Assembly: GCA_009929315.1 (NCBI GenBank)
Contig: SAAS01000010.1
Coordinates: forward strand, 1-60,117
Direction of reading: 5' to 3'
Length of the DNA stretch: 60,117 bases
From: Clostridia bacterium
GTDB taxonomy: Bacteria > Bacillota > Clostridia > Oscillospirales > Oscillospiraceae
Shown: one piece after another, positions 8,755-16,361 of the stretch
Numbering within the stretch: position 1 is the stretch's first letter
Layout: every line of letters begins with the position of its first letter
Position numbers and translations under genes: made by a program
Notes under the pieces: model-generated
What the model saw: the letters and a program-made list of their open reading frames with translations, nothing else
What the model was told of the DNA's origin: nothing
The model's database searches: none

Positions 8755-9927
8755 CTAGAAATAGCTTACCTTTATTTTCTTGCCCATTTTTTTCAGACAC
8801 TCCGCCAACTGCTCGACAAGCCGCATTTTAATACTGAAGCTTATCGGAAGGCTCGGATTCTGATGCGCGGGATTGACCGCCATCCCCACAAAGAAATTTA
8901 TGTCGGTCGCCTCCTCAAAAAGCGCTCTGGCTATCAGCGAGGCTCCGTCTTTTTTATAGCTCCACAGCCTGTACGACTCGTTGTCCTTCAGATAATCCTG
9001 CGCATAGAGCAACACTTTGTTTATGGTTATAACGCCCTCGGTCACGAGGTTAACTCCATCGATTTCCGCTGTGGGCGGAATTTCGTTATCGAAGTATTCA
9101 AGCTTTGTCTTCAGCGGCTTGTGGAGATATTCCGCCGCTATATTTGAGGTTGTGCCGCCGCAGACAATTCGTTTGCCCTCCTTGGAGAAGAAAAGGGACA
9201 TCATCTTTCCGCTGTCCTCGGGACAGGAAGGCGGCCCGATTAGAAGATTCATCGGTTCGCGACGGCGGATCTTAACCGTACAGACTGTCGTGTCATCGCC
9301 CGGAGTTCCGCCGTAAAGCCTGCAGCACTCATCCAAAAGTACAGTCGTCATTGTTTTTGCCGTCAGACCGACATGGCAGAAGACCTTCATGTAGTCAATA
9401 ATATTATCTCGCTGCCAGCCGAAGTTAAGTGTTGCGCCCAGACCTGCGTGGGGGGCGCCGTCACTCATGGCGATGAATATGTCGCCCTCCTGAATTTGAA
9501 CTTTAGATTTTTTTATGCTTTTTCCCGCAATACTGAGGGTTTCAGAATCAAAATCGATATTTTCGCCGTCTCGAAGCAGAATCACGCCCGGATTGTCAAA
9601 CTGAATAATCTCCGCGTCCCTGCCGTTAATGATATGTATTATGGTGAAGGTCGAGTAAGCCACCTGCCGCTCGGCGCAAACGGGAAGGGTTAGCGCAATT
9701 GTGGACACGCAGTCCTCAATGCTCATGTCCGCCGCCATCATGGTGGAGATAATCTTCGAAGTCAGGGTGGAGAGAATGTTTGCCTTAACGCCGCTGCCAA
9801 GCCCGTCGGCAAGAACTATTACCATTGAGTTTTCGCCTTGCTCAACAACCTCAATATGGTCGCCGCAAAGCTCCTCTCCGAATTTGTTCAGGCTGTTATA
9901 GCCAATGTCCGCACAAAGATTATTCAT
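8755..9927 (-). CDS. PP2C/SpoIIE-family serine phosphatase of the hydrogenase cluster
   Basis: A 390-residue protein with a SpoIIE-type PP2C fold: metal-binding signatures VLADGLGSG (near residue 40), AMSDGAPHAG and GDDTTVCTV. The C-terminal 170 residues form an additional domain I do not recognise. The ATG at 9927 overlaps the end of the PAS/H-cluster gene by 8 bases; AAGGAG lies 10 bases upstream. In the family these enzymes dephosphorylate serine residues on signalling proteins. Position between two H-cluster proteins suggests it is the output arm of a hydrogen- or redox-sensing path; this is inference from context. Confidence 0.85.
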   Translation of the reverse strand: MNNLCADIGYNSLNKFGEELCGDHIEVVEQGENSMVIVLADGLGSGVKANILSTLTSKIISTMMAADMSIEDCVSTIALTLPVCAERQVAYSTFTIIHIINGRDAEIIQFDNPGVILLRDGENIDFDSETLSIAGKSIKKSKVQIQEGDIFIAMSDGAPHAGLGATLNFGWQRDNIIDYMKVFCHVGLTAKTMTTVLLDECCRLYGGTPGDDTTVCTVKIRRREPMNLLIGPPSCPEDSGKMMSLFFSKEGKRIVCGGTTSNIAAEYLHKPLKTKLEYFDNEIPPTAEIDGVNLVTEGVITINKVLLYAQDYLKDNESYRLWSYKKDGASLIARALFEEATDINFFVGMAVNPAHQNPSLPISFSIKMRLVEQLAECLKKMGKKIKVSYF

Positions 9928-11596
9928 CGGCAAGCGACTCCTTAAGCTTCGTCAGGGCAATCTTTGTTTCGGCGGTGGTTTCGCCCAGCAGCAGCGCGAT
10001 TTCCTGAACGACACGCATTTGTTTTTCGATGACCTTGTCCGTTGTCTCGACTGTCTGTCGGCTGATTGCCTCTTTCTTCTGGCGCTCGTTTTCCTCGTCT
10101 GTCACATCACGCATTATGCACAATAGCATGTGGTAGGTTTTATCGAGCACAATCGTTTTTTCAACATACCTTTTGTATTCGGCAAGGAAAAGTCTTTTAT
10201 CTCTTATGCTCTTTCCCGTGGTCAGAACCGTGATAAAATCCGTCGGATCCATAACGCGCACGACATTATCACCGACAATGTCGGAAGCGTTTGTGATATT
10301 GAGTATTTTCAGCGCTGCCGGATTGATTTGCAGAACCTCAAGCTTTTCGCTTAAAACGACGATTCCGTTCGGGCTGTTTTTCAGAATGTTGCTCGAGAAG
10401 GTTTCCGCCTTGTCGCGCAGGAAGGGCGTGCACATGGACAAATCCGCCTTGCCCTGAAAGACGGCGATAGCCTTCTCGCGGCACGAGTTATAGCCGCAGC
10501 CGCCGCAGTTAAGCTCAGCCGCCGAGCTTTTTTTGCCCATCTTCAGTAAAATTTCCTCGAGCTGTTTTTCATCCGGATAAACCTGCGCTCTCTCAAGGTT
10601 TTCAAACTGCCTTGTCAATAATTCCTCGTTCGGCATAGCAATGTCAAAATCGCGTGAGCCTGCGTATTTTTGAACCGATATGTAGTCTCGCAGGGGGTTG
10701 TGCCTTGTTTTGCTGGTCACGGGCCCGCCGATACAGCTTCCAAGGCAGGCGGACATCTCAACAAAGCATTTTGAAATTCTTCCCACGGTTATATCGCGCA
10801 GAGTGTTTATGCAGTTTTCAAGTCCGTCCACGGAAACATAGCTGTATTCCTCTGAATCGCAGTCCATTGATTTTAAAATGCCGCCTGCAGTCGGAAAAAT
10901 GCGTGTCCTTCCGCTTTCAGAAAAATCATTTTTCGGCTCCGGCTCAATGTTTTCGCTGCGCAGCCAGTTTAACAGCTCATCGAAGGTCAAAACGCAGTCA
11001 ATATCCTCCGAAAAGTCATCACCCTCCGATTTCTTGGAAATGCAGGGACCTATAAAAACAGTTTTCGCCTGGGGATACCTGCTTTTAATATCGCGGCAAT
11101 GCGCATGCATGGGCGAAACGACCTTCGCCAAAAAGGGCAGCGCCTCCGGAAAATGCTTTTGAATCATGAGGTTAACCGTCGGACAGCAGGACGAAATTAT
11201 AATATCCTGCGAGCCGAGCCTAACGAGCTCCTCATATTGCTTTTTTACCAAGGTTGCTCCGAGAGCTGTCTCCTCGGCACCGGAAAAGCCGAGTTTCTTA
11301 AGCGCCTCTTCTATGCCGACTATTCCGATTCCCGGGAAGCTCGCGGCAAAGGAAGGGGCAACGCTCGCGATGACGGGAACGCCTTCAGAAATAAGCATTT
11401 TTGCCTTTGCGGTATCGTCTCTGACTTCCTTGGCGTTTTGTGGACAAGCAATAAAGCATTGCCCGCAAAGTATACAGTCCTCTGGGATTATGTGCGCCTG
11501 ATTTCCCGAGAAGCTTATAGATTTCACAGGGCAGTGCCTGATACATTTATAGCAGTTTTTGCAGTTCGATTCATTTAGACGTATGTATTCGGACAT
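9920..11596 (-). CDS. Sensory group C-type [FeFe]-hydrogenase homologue with PAS domain
   Basis: A 558-residue multidomain protein: two [4Fe-4S] motifs (CKNCYKCIRHCP, CILCGQCFIACP, residues 13-55), an H-cluster domain with SSCCPTV, GPCISKKSE and EMSACLGSC (residues 65-330), an extra iron-sulfur motif CGGCGYNSC near residue 370, and a PAS domain (residues 405-510) with a helical tail. This is the layout of putative hydrogen-sensing group C proteins. The third H-cluster motif is degenerate (GSCIGG instead of GGCxxGGG), which argues against high catalytic turnover. A GGAGGAAA site precedes the ATG. The following phosphatase gene overlaps it, consistent with a sensor-effector pair. Confidence 0.87.
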   Translation of the reverse strand: MSEYIRLNESNCKNCYKCIRHCPVKSISFSGNQAHIIPEDCILCGQCFIACPQNAKEVRDDTAKAKMLISEGVPVIASVAPSFAASFPGIGIVGIEEALKKLGFSGAEETALGATLVKKQYEELVRLGSQDIIISSCCPTVNLMIQKHFPEALPFLAKVVSPMHAHCRDIKSRYPQAKTVFIGPCISKKSEGDDFSEDIDCVLTFDELLNWLRSENIEPEPKNDFSESGRTRIFPTAGGILKSMDCDSEEYSYVSVDGLENCINTLRDITVGRISKCFVEMSACLGSCIGGPVTSKTRHNPLRDYISVQKYAGSRDFDIAMPNEELLTRQFENLERAQVYPDEKQLEEILLKMGKKSSAAELNCGGCGYNSCREKAIAVFQGKADLSMCTPFLRDKAETFSSNILKNSPNGIVVLSEKLEVLQINPAALKILNITNASDIVGDNVVRVMDPTDFITVLTTGKSIRDKRLFLAEYKRYVEKTIVLDKTYHMLLCIMRDVTDEENERQKKEAISRQTVETTDKVIEKQMRVVQEIALLLGETTAETKIALTKLKESLADE

Positions 11597-11651
11597 AAGA
11601 TTTCCTCCTGAAGCGTCGGCTTTATTTTATATAAGCGAAAACAGCAAAGCA

Positions 11652-11891
11652 TTACAGCTTTGTAATTACTTCCTTTTCAAAAAAAGTATTTACGTCTTCA
11701 GGCCTCAGCGAGACAAGAGTCTCGTCAATCTTTACACTGACTCCCGTTTGGCAGGCACCCAAACAAAATGTGCCGACAAGTTCCACCTTGTCCTCAAGAG
11801 CGTTTTCCGTGATAAGTGCTTGAAGCTGTTCCACTATCTGCCTTGAGCCTTTAAGGTGGCATGAGCTTCCTATGCAAACTGTAAGTTTCAT
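11652..11891 (-). CDS. Small NuoE-like thioredoxin-fold [2Fe-2S] protein
   Basis: A 79-residue protein with the four cysteines of thioredoxin-like ferredoxins: CIGSSC near the N-terminus and CLGAC near residues 43-47. It corresponds to the iron-sulfur domain of NuoE/HndA proteins without the helical N-terminal part. The start overlaps the rex stop in an ATGA junction. It is probably an electron-transfer partner for the H-cluster proteins encoded downstream; the partner is inferred from operon order only. Confidence 0.85.
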   Translation of the reverse strand: MKLTVCIGSSCHLKGSRQIVEQLQALITENALEDKVELVGTFCLGACQTGVSVKIDETLVSLRPEDVNTFFEKEVITKL

Positions 11892-12562
11892 TTGGGGTCT
11901 CCTTTTCCTTGCATTACTTGGGCTGTTTTATTCGCGCTGTTCTTATCTGACAGACGCTTGGACAAAACGGCGAGCGACGCCGCCATATTTTCATTTTTCA
12001 GAATAACACCTTGAGGCACCGAAAGATGGGTCGGAGCAAAGTTCCAAACCGCTTCAACGCCGCCGCTGATCAAGAGCTCACAAACCTGCTGAGCCTGCGC
12101 GGCCGGCACCGTGATAATTCCGATTTTGATTTTCATTCTTCGGCAGAGGTTTTCAAGCTTTTCAAGGGGCAGAATTTGTTTTCCGCTTTCGTCCTTTCCG
12201 CACTTTCCCTCGTCGCTGTCGAATGCGGCAACTATATTAAGCCCGTTTGCTTTAAAGCCCTCGTAGGACAAGAGTGCTCTGCCGAGCTTTCCCGCGCCTA
12301 CCAAAACGGCGTCATTTACGCTGTCGTAGCCGAGGAAAGCCTCGATGTCACTTATAAGCTCCGAAACTGAGTATCCGAGCTTTGGCTTGCCCGCGTCGGA
12401 CACCGCCGCCAAGTCCTTTCTGACCTGTATTTCCCCAAAGCCAAGCTTCAGCCCCAGAGCCTTAGCGGAAATATTCGTCTCCTTATCAGTCGGCAAAGCC
12501 TTTAAATAGTGCAGATACACGGGCATGCGGGACAGCGCCTGAGCTGATACCGGTTTTGACAT
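11888..12562 (-). CDS. rex: Redox-sensing transcriptional repressor Rex
   Basis: NAD(H)-responsive repressor of 224 residues: N-terminal winged helix (residues 1-80, with LGFGEIQVRKDLAAVS) and a C-terminal Rossmann domain with VLVGAGKLGRALLSY. The ATG at 12562 was chosen because CTCGGAGGATTAGAA lies just upstream; a longer frame to 12598 has no such site. It is the first gene of the hydrogenase cluster, with a Rex-type palindrome in its own promoter, so autoregulation and NADH-dependent derepression of the cluster are likely. Confidence 0.95.
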   Translation of the reverse strand: MSKPVSAQALSRMPVYLHYLKALPTDKETNISAKALGLKLGFGEIQVRKDLAAVSDAGKPKLGYSVSELISDIEAFLGYDSVNDAVLVGAGKLGRALLSYEGFKANGLNIVAAFDSDEGKCGKDESGKQILPLEKLENLCRRMKIKIGIITVPAAQAQQVCELLISGGVEAVWNFAPTHLSVPQGVILKNENMAASLAVLSKRLSDKNSANKTAQVMQGKGDPK

Positions 12563-12643
12563 TTCTAATCCTCCGAGTATGAAATTTTGTTTTCCCATTT
12601 CATTTGCGGTGCAAAATTTATATTCAATCGATATTCTATTATC

Positions 12644-12683
12644 GATATACCATTATCTATTGAGTTTGTCAATAGTTTAACAC
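12644..12683 (-). promoter_or_regulatory. rex promoter with overlapping Rex operator
   Basis: On the minus strand a perfect -35 box TTGACA (12667-12672) and a -10-like TATATC (12644-12649) are 17 bases apart. On the plus strand 12666-12683 reads TTGTCAA TAGT TTAACAC, matching the clostridial Rex site TTGTTAA-N4-TTAACAA at 12 of 14 positions and covering the -35 box. A second inverted repeat, ATCGATA-N6-TATCGAT (12627-12646), overlaps the -10. Confidence 0.75.
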
Positions 12684-12759
12684 TATATTTCCGGGGAAAT
12701 TTTTTAACTGTTTAGCAATCGCCCAATCTCCTGTCGCACCGATAACCAAATTCCGATAA

Positions 12760-12788
12760 AAAAGCCCTGTGCTAAACACAGGGCTTTT
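12760..12788. terminator. Terminator after adenine deaminase
   Basis: A 12-bp perfect stem (12760-12771 / 12777-12788, core GCCCTGTG) with a 5-base loop. On the minus strand it is followed by a T run, so it ends the ade transcript. Confidence 0.88.
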
Positions 12789-12806
12789 CCCGCTTTGAGG
12801 GGAAGT

Positions 12807-14513
12807 TCAGATAAGCTTTCTCTTAAGCACGTCATATACGCCGTGGGTCGTGAGCCGAAGCGCGGGGATTACAGGAAGGCTCATAAAGCTAAGTGTCATA
12901 AAAGGGTCAATCCCCGAGGAAACGCCCAGACCAAACGCGCAGTCCTTGGCGTTTTCGAGCGCATGATTTACGTTTTCCAGCGTGTCGTCGCTCATTATTC
13001 CTGCAAGGGGCAGAGCGAGCTCGGCAAGAGCTTTGCCATCTTTCATGACGACAATACCGCCGTCCAACTGCAAAACCCTGTTTGCGGCGGCTGCGATTTC
13101 CTCATCGCTTGTGCCGAGGGCGATGATGTTGTGGGAATCGTGTGAAACGCTTGTGGCAACGGCACCCTCTTTCAGTCCGTAACCCTTAATATAGCCCAAT
13201 CCGATATGGGAAGTATTTTTGTGACGCTCGATGACGGCGATCTTCAAAATGTCCTTCTCAACATCAATCCCATCCGCAAAGCCGCAGTCTGTTGTAACAA
13301 TCTCCTGAGGTATAAGCCCGATTAGCCCCATGGCTCGCTCAGACACAAAGTCCTTTGCCGCAAGCTCATGAATACTAAACGAATTGTGGGCGCGCCGCTT
13401 TAGCTCAGGCTCGATTTCAGGCTCTTTAAAGACCTTCATTTTCCCGTCAAACAGAAGTTCACCGTTTTTGAAAACCTTCTCAACCCCGAAGTTTTCAAAG
13501 CTGTCAATTATAACCAAGTCCGCCGCATAGCCCGGGGCAATGGCTCCGCGGTCATCAAGGCGAAAATACTGCGCGGCGGTAAAGCTTGCCGCCTTGACGG
13601 CAGTAATCGGATTGACACCCAAAGAGATGGCCTTTTTTATGATATAGTCGATATGCCCCTTCTCCAGAAGGTCGTTTGGGTGCTTATCGTCAGTACAAAA
13701 CATACAGCGGTCGGCACATTTTTCCTTAAGAAGCGGGGCAAGCGCCTCGAGATTGCGCGCCGCGGTTCCCTCGCGAATCATTATATACTGACCTTTTCTG
13801 AGCTTTTCCATTGCTTCGTTCAGCTCGGAACATTCATGGTCGGAGCTAACACCTGAGGCAACGTAAGCGTTAAGCGCATTCCCGCAAAGGCCCGGGGCGT
13901 GCCCGTCAATTTTCGTATTATGCGTCTGTGCGGCGGTGAGCTTTTTCAGCACATCCCCGTCGCCCTCAACAACCCCCTCATAATTCATCATTTCGGCAAG
14001 TCCCAGCACCCGCGGGTTTTCATATAAGGGGTCTATCGCGCGATAATCCAAAACCGCTCCGGCCTCGTCAAGAGCTGTCGCCGGAACACAGGAGGGCAGC
14101 ATAAACAAAACGTCTATCGGCAGATCTTTGCTCGCCTCGAGCATATATTCAATTCCGTCAGTGCCCATAACATTTGCAATTTCGTGTGGATCAGTAACGA
14201 TGGTTGTTGTGCCGTGCGGAAAGGTAGCCTTTACAAATTCGGCAGGCGAAACGAGAGCGCTTTCAATGTGTATATGTGCGTCAATGAACCCGGGACAGAC
14301 AATTTTTCCGCTCATGTCGATTTCGTTTTTTCCCGAATACTTGCCGATACCGACTATTACACCATCCGAAACGGCAATATCATCCGTGCAAAGCTCATCC
14401 GAAAACACATTCACAAACGCAGCGTTTTTCAGTACCAGTTCCGCGCTCTCTCGTCCGGAGGCAACGGATATAATTTTGCGCTTCTTTTCAAATTCTTTAA
14501 TAAAATCCTTCAT
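12807..14513 (-). CDS. ade: Adenine deaminase
   Basis: Amidohydrolase that converts adenine to hypoxanthine plus ammonia for purine salvage. The 568 residues show the metal-binding HxH in GFIDAHIHIES, DGHAPGLCG and FCTDDKHPNDL, and the Ade-specific C-terminal domain (residues 400-568). The ATG at 14513 follows AAAAGGAG at a normal distance; an upstream in-frame start has no ribosome binding site. The leader carries an adenine riboswitch with a terminator switch, so expression should rise with adenine, matching the enzyme's substrate. Confidence 0.96.
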   Translation of the reverse strand: MKDFIKEFEKKRKIISVASGRESAELVLKNAAFVNVFSDELCTDDIAVSDGVIVGIGKYSGKNEIDMSGKIVCPGFIDAHIHIESALVSPAEFVKATFPHGTTTIVTDPHEIANVMGTDGIEYMLEASKDLPIDVLFMLPSCVPATALDEAGAVLDYRAIDPLYENPRVLGLAEMMNYEGVVEGDGDVLKKLTAAQTHNTKIDGHAPGLCGNALNAYVASGVSSDHECSELNEAMEKLRKGQYIMIREGTAARNLEALAPLLKEKCADRCMFCTDDKHPNDLLEKGHIDYIIKKAISLGVNPITAVKAASFTAAQYFRLDDRGAIAPGYAADLVIIDSFENFGVEKVFKNGELLFDGKMKVFKEPEIEPELKRRAHNSFSIHELAAKDFVSERAMGLIGLIPQEIVTTDCGFADGIDVEKDILKIAVIERHKNTSHIGLGYIKGYGLKEGAVATSVSHDSHNIIALGTSDEEIAAAANRVLQLDGGIVVMKDGKALAELALPLAGIMSDDTLENVNHALENAKDCAFGLGVSSGIDPFMTLSFMSLPVIPALRLTTHGVYDVLKRKLI

Positions 14514-14566
14514 CGAATAACTCCTTTTGAAAGTATTCACAGCTAACCAGAAATATTTTTAAGTAT

Positions 14567-14675
14567 AAAAAAGTAAACAGCAATTATAAATCTTCAAGCG
14601 GAATTGAAGACTTATAATCAACTGTTTACGGTAGTTGGTAGAGACGCTCAACCAGATTATGAGCTTATATAAATC
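14567..14675 (-). promoter_or_regulatory. Adenine riboswitch with overlapping terminator (ON switch)
   Basis: Minus-strand aptamer 14675-14609: P1 GATTTATA pairs with TATAAGTC, P2 GCTCA/TGAGC has a TGG-containing loop, J2/3 reads GTCTCTACC, P3 AACT/AGTT has a CCGTAAA loop, and J3/1 reads GATTA. The first T of GATTA corresponds to U74, the specificity base that selects adenine; guanine switches have C there. The expression platform is an intrinsic terminator (stem spanning 14629-14573, T run 14572-14567). Its 5' half reuses P3, J3/1 and the P1 3' strand, so bound adenine should prevent termination, as in the pbuE type. Confidence 0.9.
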
Positions 14676-14702
14676 GAAAAAGTCTATTTAATTGTTAAAG
14701 GT

Positions 14703-14731
14703 ATTATAAAACCTTCTTTGCAAAAAGTAAA
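14703..14731 (-). promoter_or_regulatory. Sigma-A promoter of ade
   Basis: On the minus strand TTTACT (14731-14726), 17 bases and a perfect TATAAT (14708-14703), placing the transcript start about 20 bases before the riboswitch aptamer. Confidence 0.8.
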
Positions 14732-14844
14732 GCGTGATTTTTTAAAACCTGTTGCCGATATGAAAAACTGCTGCGCATGGCGCTGTGATGCCCGTTTGTC
14801 TGCGTAAAGTTTGGGAAAAACAGTAATCTCTCACGTTTGTGTCA

Positions 14845-14873
14845 TTGACAATCCAAGTTGATGGCTATATAAT
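14845..14873 (+). promoter_or_regulatory. Consensus sigma-A promoter of the zinc-ribbon gene
   Basis: TTGACA (14845-14850), a 17-base spacer and TATAAT (14868-14873): a full consensus promoter, so strong constitutive expression of the small downstream gene is likely. Confidence 0.9.
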
Positions 14874-14927
14874 AACTTTATGTTGGCTTTATCTCCGGCA
14901 TAATTTAAAAACGAGGTATATCATTTA

Positions 14928-15197
14928 ATGGCTCAAGACAAAACCCTTATTTGCAAAGACTGCGGCGCGGAATTCATCTTTACTGCAAGCGAACAAGACT
15001 TCTACAACGAAAAAGGCTTTACAAACGAACCCCAGAGATGTAAACCCTGCCGTGACGCCAGAAAAAATGGCGGAGCCGGCAAGAAGGAAATGTTCACAGC
15101 TGTCTGCGCTTCCTGCGGACGCGAAGCTAAAGTTCCTTTCCAGCCCAGAGATGACCGTCCTGTTTATTGCAGCGATTGCTTCTCCAAACAGCGTTAG
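14928..15197 (+). CDS. Small zinc-ribbon protein
   Basis: An 89-residue protein with three CxxC pairs (CKDC, CKPC, CASC) and a final CSDC, the pattern of the zinc-ribbon families common in Bacillota. The N-terminal half (DKTLICKDCGAEFIFTASEQ) matches the probable zinc-ribbon domain found in many short proteins; the C-terminal half repeats a ribbon (VCASCGREAKVPFQP). Function is unknown. It stands alone between a full-consensus promoter and a strong terminator, so it should be an abundant single-gene transcript. GAGGT about 12 bases upstream is the likely ribosome binding site. Confidence 0.88.
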   Translation: MAQDKTLICKDCGAEFIFTASEQDFYNEKGFTNEPQRCKPCRDARKNGGAGKKEMFTAVCASCGREAKVPFQPRDDRPVYCSDCFSKQR

Positions 15198-15210
15198 TTT
15201 CTGTTTTGCG

Positions 15211-15247
15211 AAAAAAGATACACCCTCTATTAGGGTGTATCTTTTTT
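15211..15247. terminator. Bidirectional terminator after the zinc-ribbon gene
   Basis: A 16-bp perfect inverted repeat (15211-15226 / 15232-15247, core GATACACCCT) with a 5-base loop, A run on the left and T run on the right. It ends both the zinc-ribbon gene and the long minus-strand operon. Confidence 0.92.
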
Positions 15248-15250
15248 TTA

Positions 15251-15775
15251 TTATAGAATCTTGCGCAGCTTGTCCGCAAGGATTTCGGGAAGCTCCTCAC
15301 GGTTTCTGTCGCTTACCATAAAAATCTCACTTCGTTCGTGAGCGCGGACGGCGTCCAAAAAATCCGTGTGCTTGGGCTTAATGACCCCGAGTACGGGCAG
15401 TTTGCCGTTCAATGCTTCAATTACAGCCTTGCAGAACAGCTCCGCATCATTTTCCATCACGCCCAACTCGTCCATTATTATAAGCGCCGCGCCTTTCGGC
15501 GGTGAAGATAGAATTGAAGCTCCGATCGTATTGAAAGCCGTCGGGTAGGCCGCAAAGCGACCGAAGCCATAGCGAGTACCGACTAAGTGGCTCAAGTCCC
15601 GCGGCGTTTTCTCCCACGCCTTTTCGAGGTATACCTCAAGCGCAGCTCCCTGAGCGGCGGGAACGCTGACTGTTCGGAAGCCGCCGCACACAATTGGCGG
15701 AAGCAGCGCGAGCGTCTTGCAGATAACTGTTGATTTCCCCGCTCCAACTTCGCCGGTCAGAAAGAGGTTGCTCAT
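15251..15775 (-). CDS. THEP1-family nucleoside-triphosphatase
   Basis: A 174-residue P-loop NTPase: Walker A GEVGAGKST (residues 8-16) and Walker B-like LIIMDELGVME (near residue 100), the signature of the THEP1/NTPase_1 family. Members hydrolyse NTPs broadly in vitro and their cellular role is not settled. It is the last gene of the eight-gene operon and its ATG shares one base with the preceding stop. Its presence behind an importer and pterin-enzyme-fold proteins suggests a nucleotide- or cofactor-processing role, like the P-loop proteins used in molybdopterin dinucleotide chemistry; this is speculative. Confidence 0.85.
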   Translation of the reverse strand: MSNLFLTGEVGAGKSTVICKTLALLPPIVCGGFRTVSVPAAQGAALEVYLEKAWEKTPRDLSHLVGTRYGFGRFAAYPTAFNTIGASILSSPPKGAALIIMDELGVMENDAELFCKAVIEALNGKLPVLGVIKPKHTDFLDAVRAHERSEIFMVSDRNREELPEILADKLRKIL

Positions 15776-16356
15776 CAGCTTCCCTCCCCGTAATATTTTG
15801 CGGCGTGGTAAGCAAAGAGGCTTTTGAGCATGGAGGTAACATTTCCCGTAGTCACCGAGGCGCCTGAAACCGCATCCGCATCGACGCAGGATAGCTGAGT
15901 TCGGTAACCCCCCCAGCCGTCGAAGTCGCTTTTCGTGGCGCCCACAAGGTGCTGAACGAAATTTTCATCCATATATTCCTCTGTATACTCGGGAATATAG
16001 TAATTCGGGTTGCTGTCCCCATAAAGGCCCATGTTGTTGCCGAGGCTGATTGTGCGAATGGCGGACTCCTCCGCCGAAGATTTGGTGTTAAGAATCTCCA
16101 CATAGCAGACCGAGAGATACGCCACAAGAGGATCACGGCAGGTACAGGAGGCAAAGGCTACCTGATATGCCGTGAAAGTAGAACAGGTCTGCTCAAAGAG
16201 GATAACCGCAGTATATTCCTCCGCCGTTCCGCCCGAGGAATAATGAGTGTAGTTAAACTCCGTGTACTCGTTTTTCGGCTTTTCTTCGGACTTTGAACAG
16301 CCTGTCAAGAGCAAAGCGACAGCAATCACAAGCGACAGCAGCTTTAAGCTTTTCAT
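15775..16356 (-). CDS. Lipoprotein with FMN-binding-like (flavinylation) motif
   Basis: A 193-residue lipoprotein. The signal peptide ends in the lipobox LLTGC (Cys near residue 20). Near residues 161-170 it has DAVSGASVTT, resembling the DxxSGATxT motif where ApbE attaches FMN to Thr in FMN_bind domains. The rest is not clearly recognisable, and a cysteine-rich stretch (SCTCRD) lies in the middle. It starts 5 bases after the rhodanese-like gene. If flavinylated it would be a surface electron carrier. The weak point is that the domain is short and divergent, and no apbE gene is in the window. Confidence 0.6.
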   Translation of the reverse strand: MKSLKLLSLVIAVALLLTGCSKSEEKPKNEYTEFNYTHYSSGGTAEEYTAVILFEQTCSTFTAYQVAFASCTCRDPLVAYLSVCYVEILNTKSSAEESAIRTISLGNNMGLYGDSNPNYYIPEYTEEYMDENFVQHLVGATKSDFDGWGGYRTQLSCVDADAVSGASVTTGNVTSMLKSLFAYHAAKYYGEGS

Positions 16357-16361
16357 TACCG

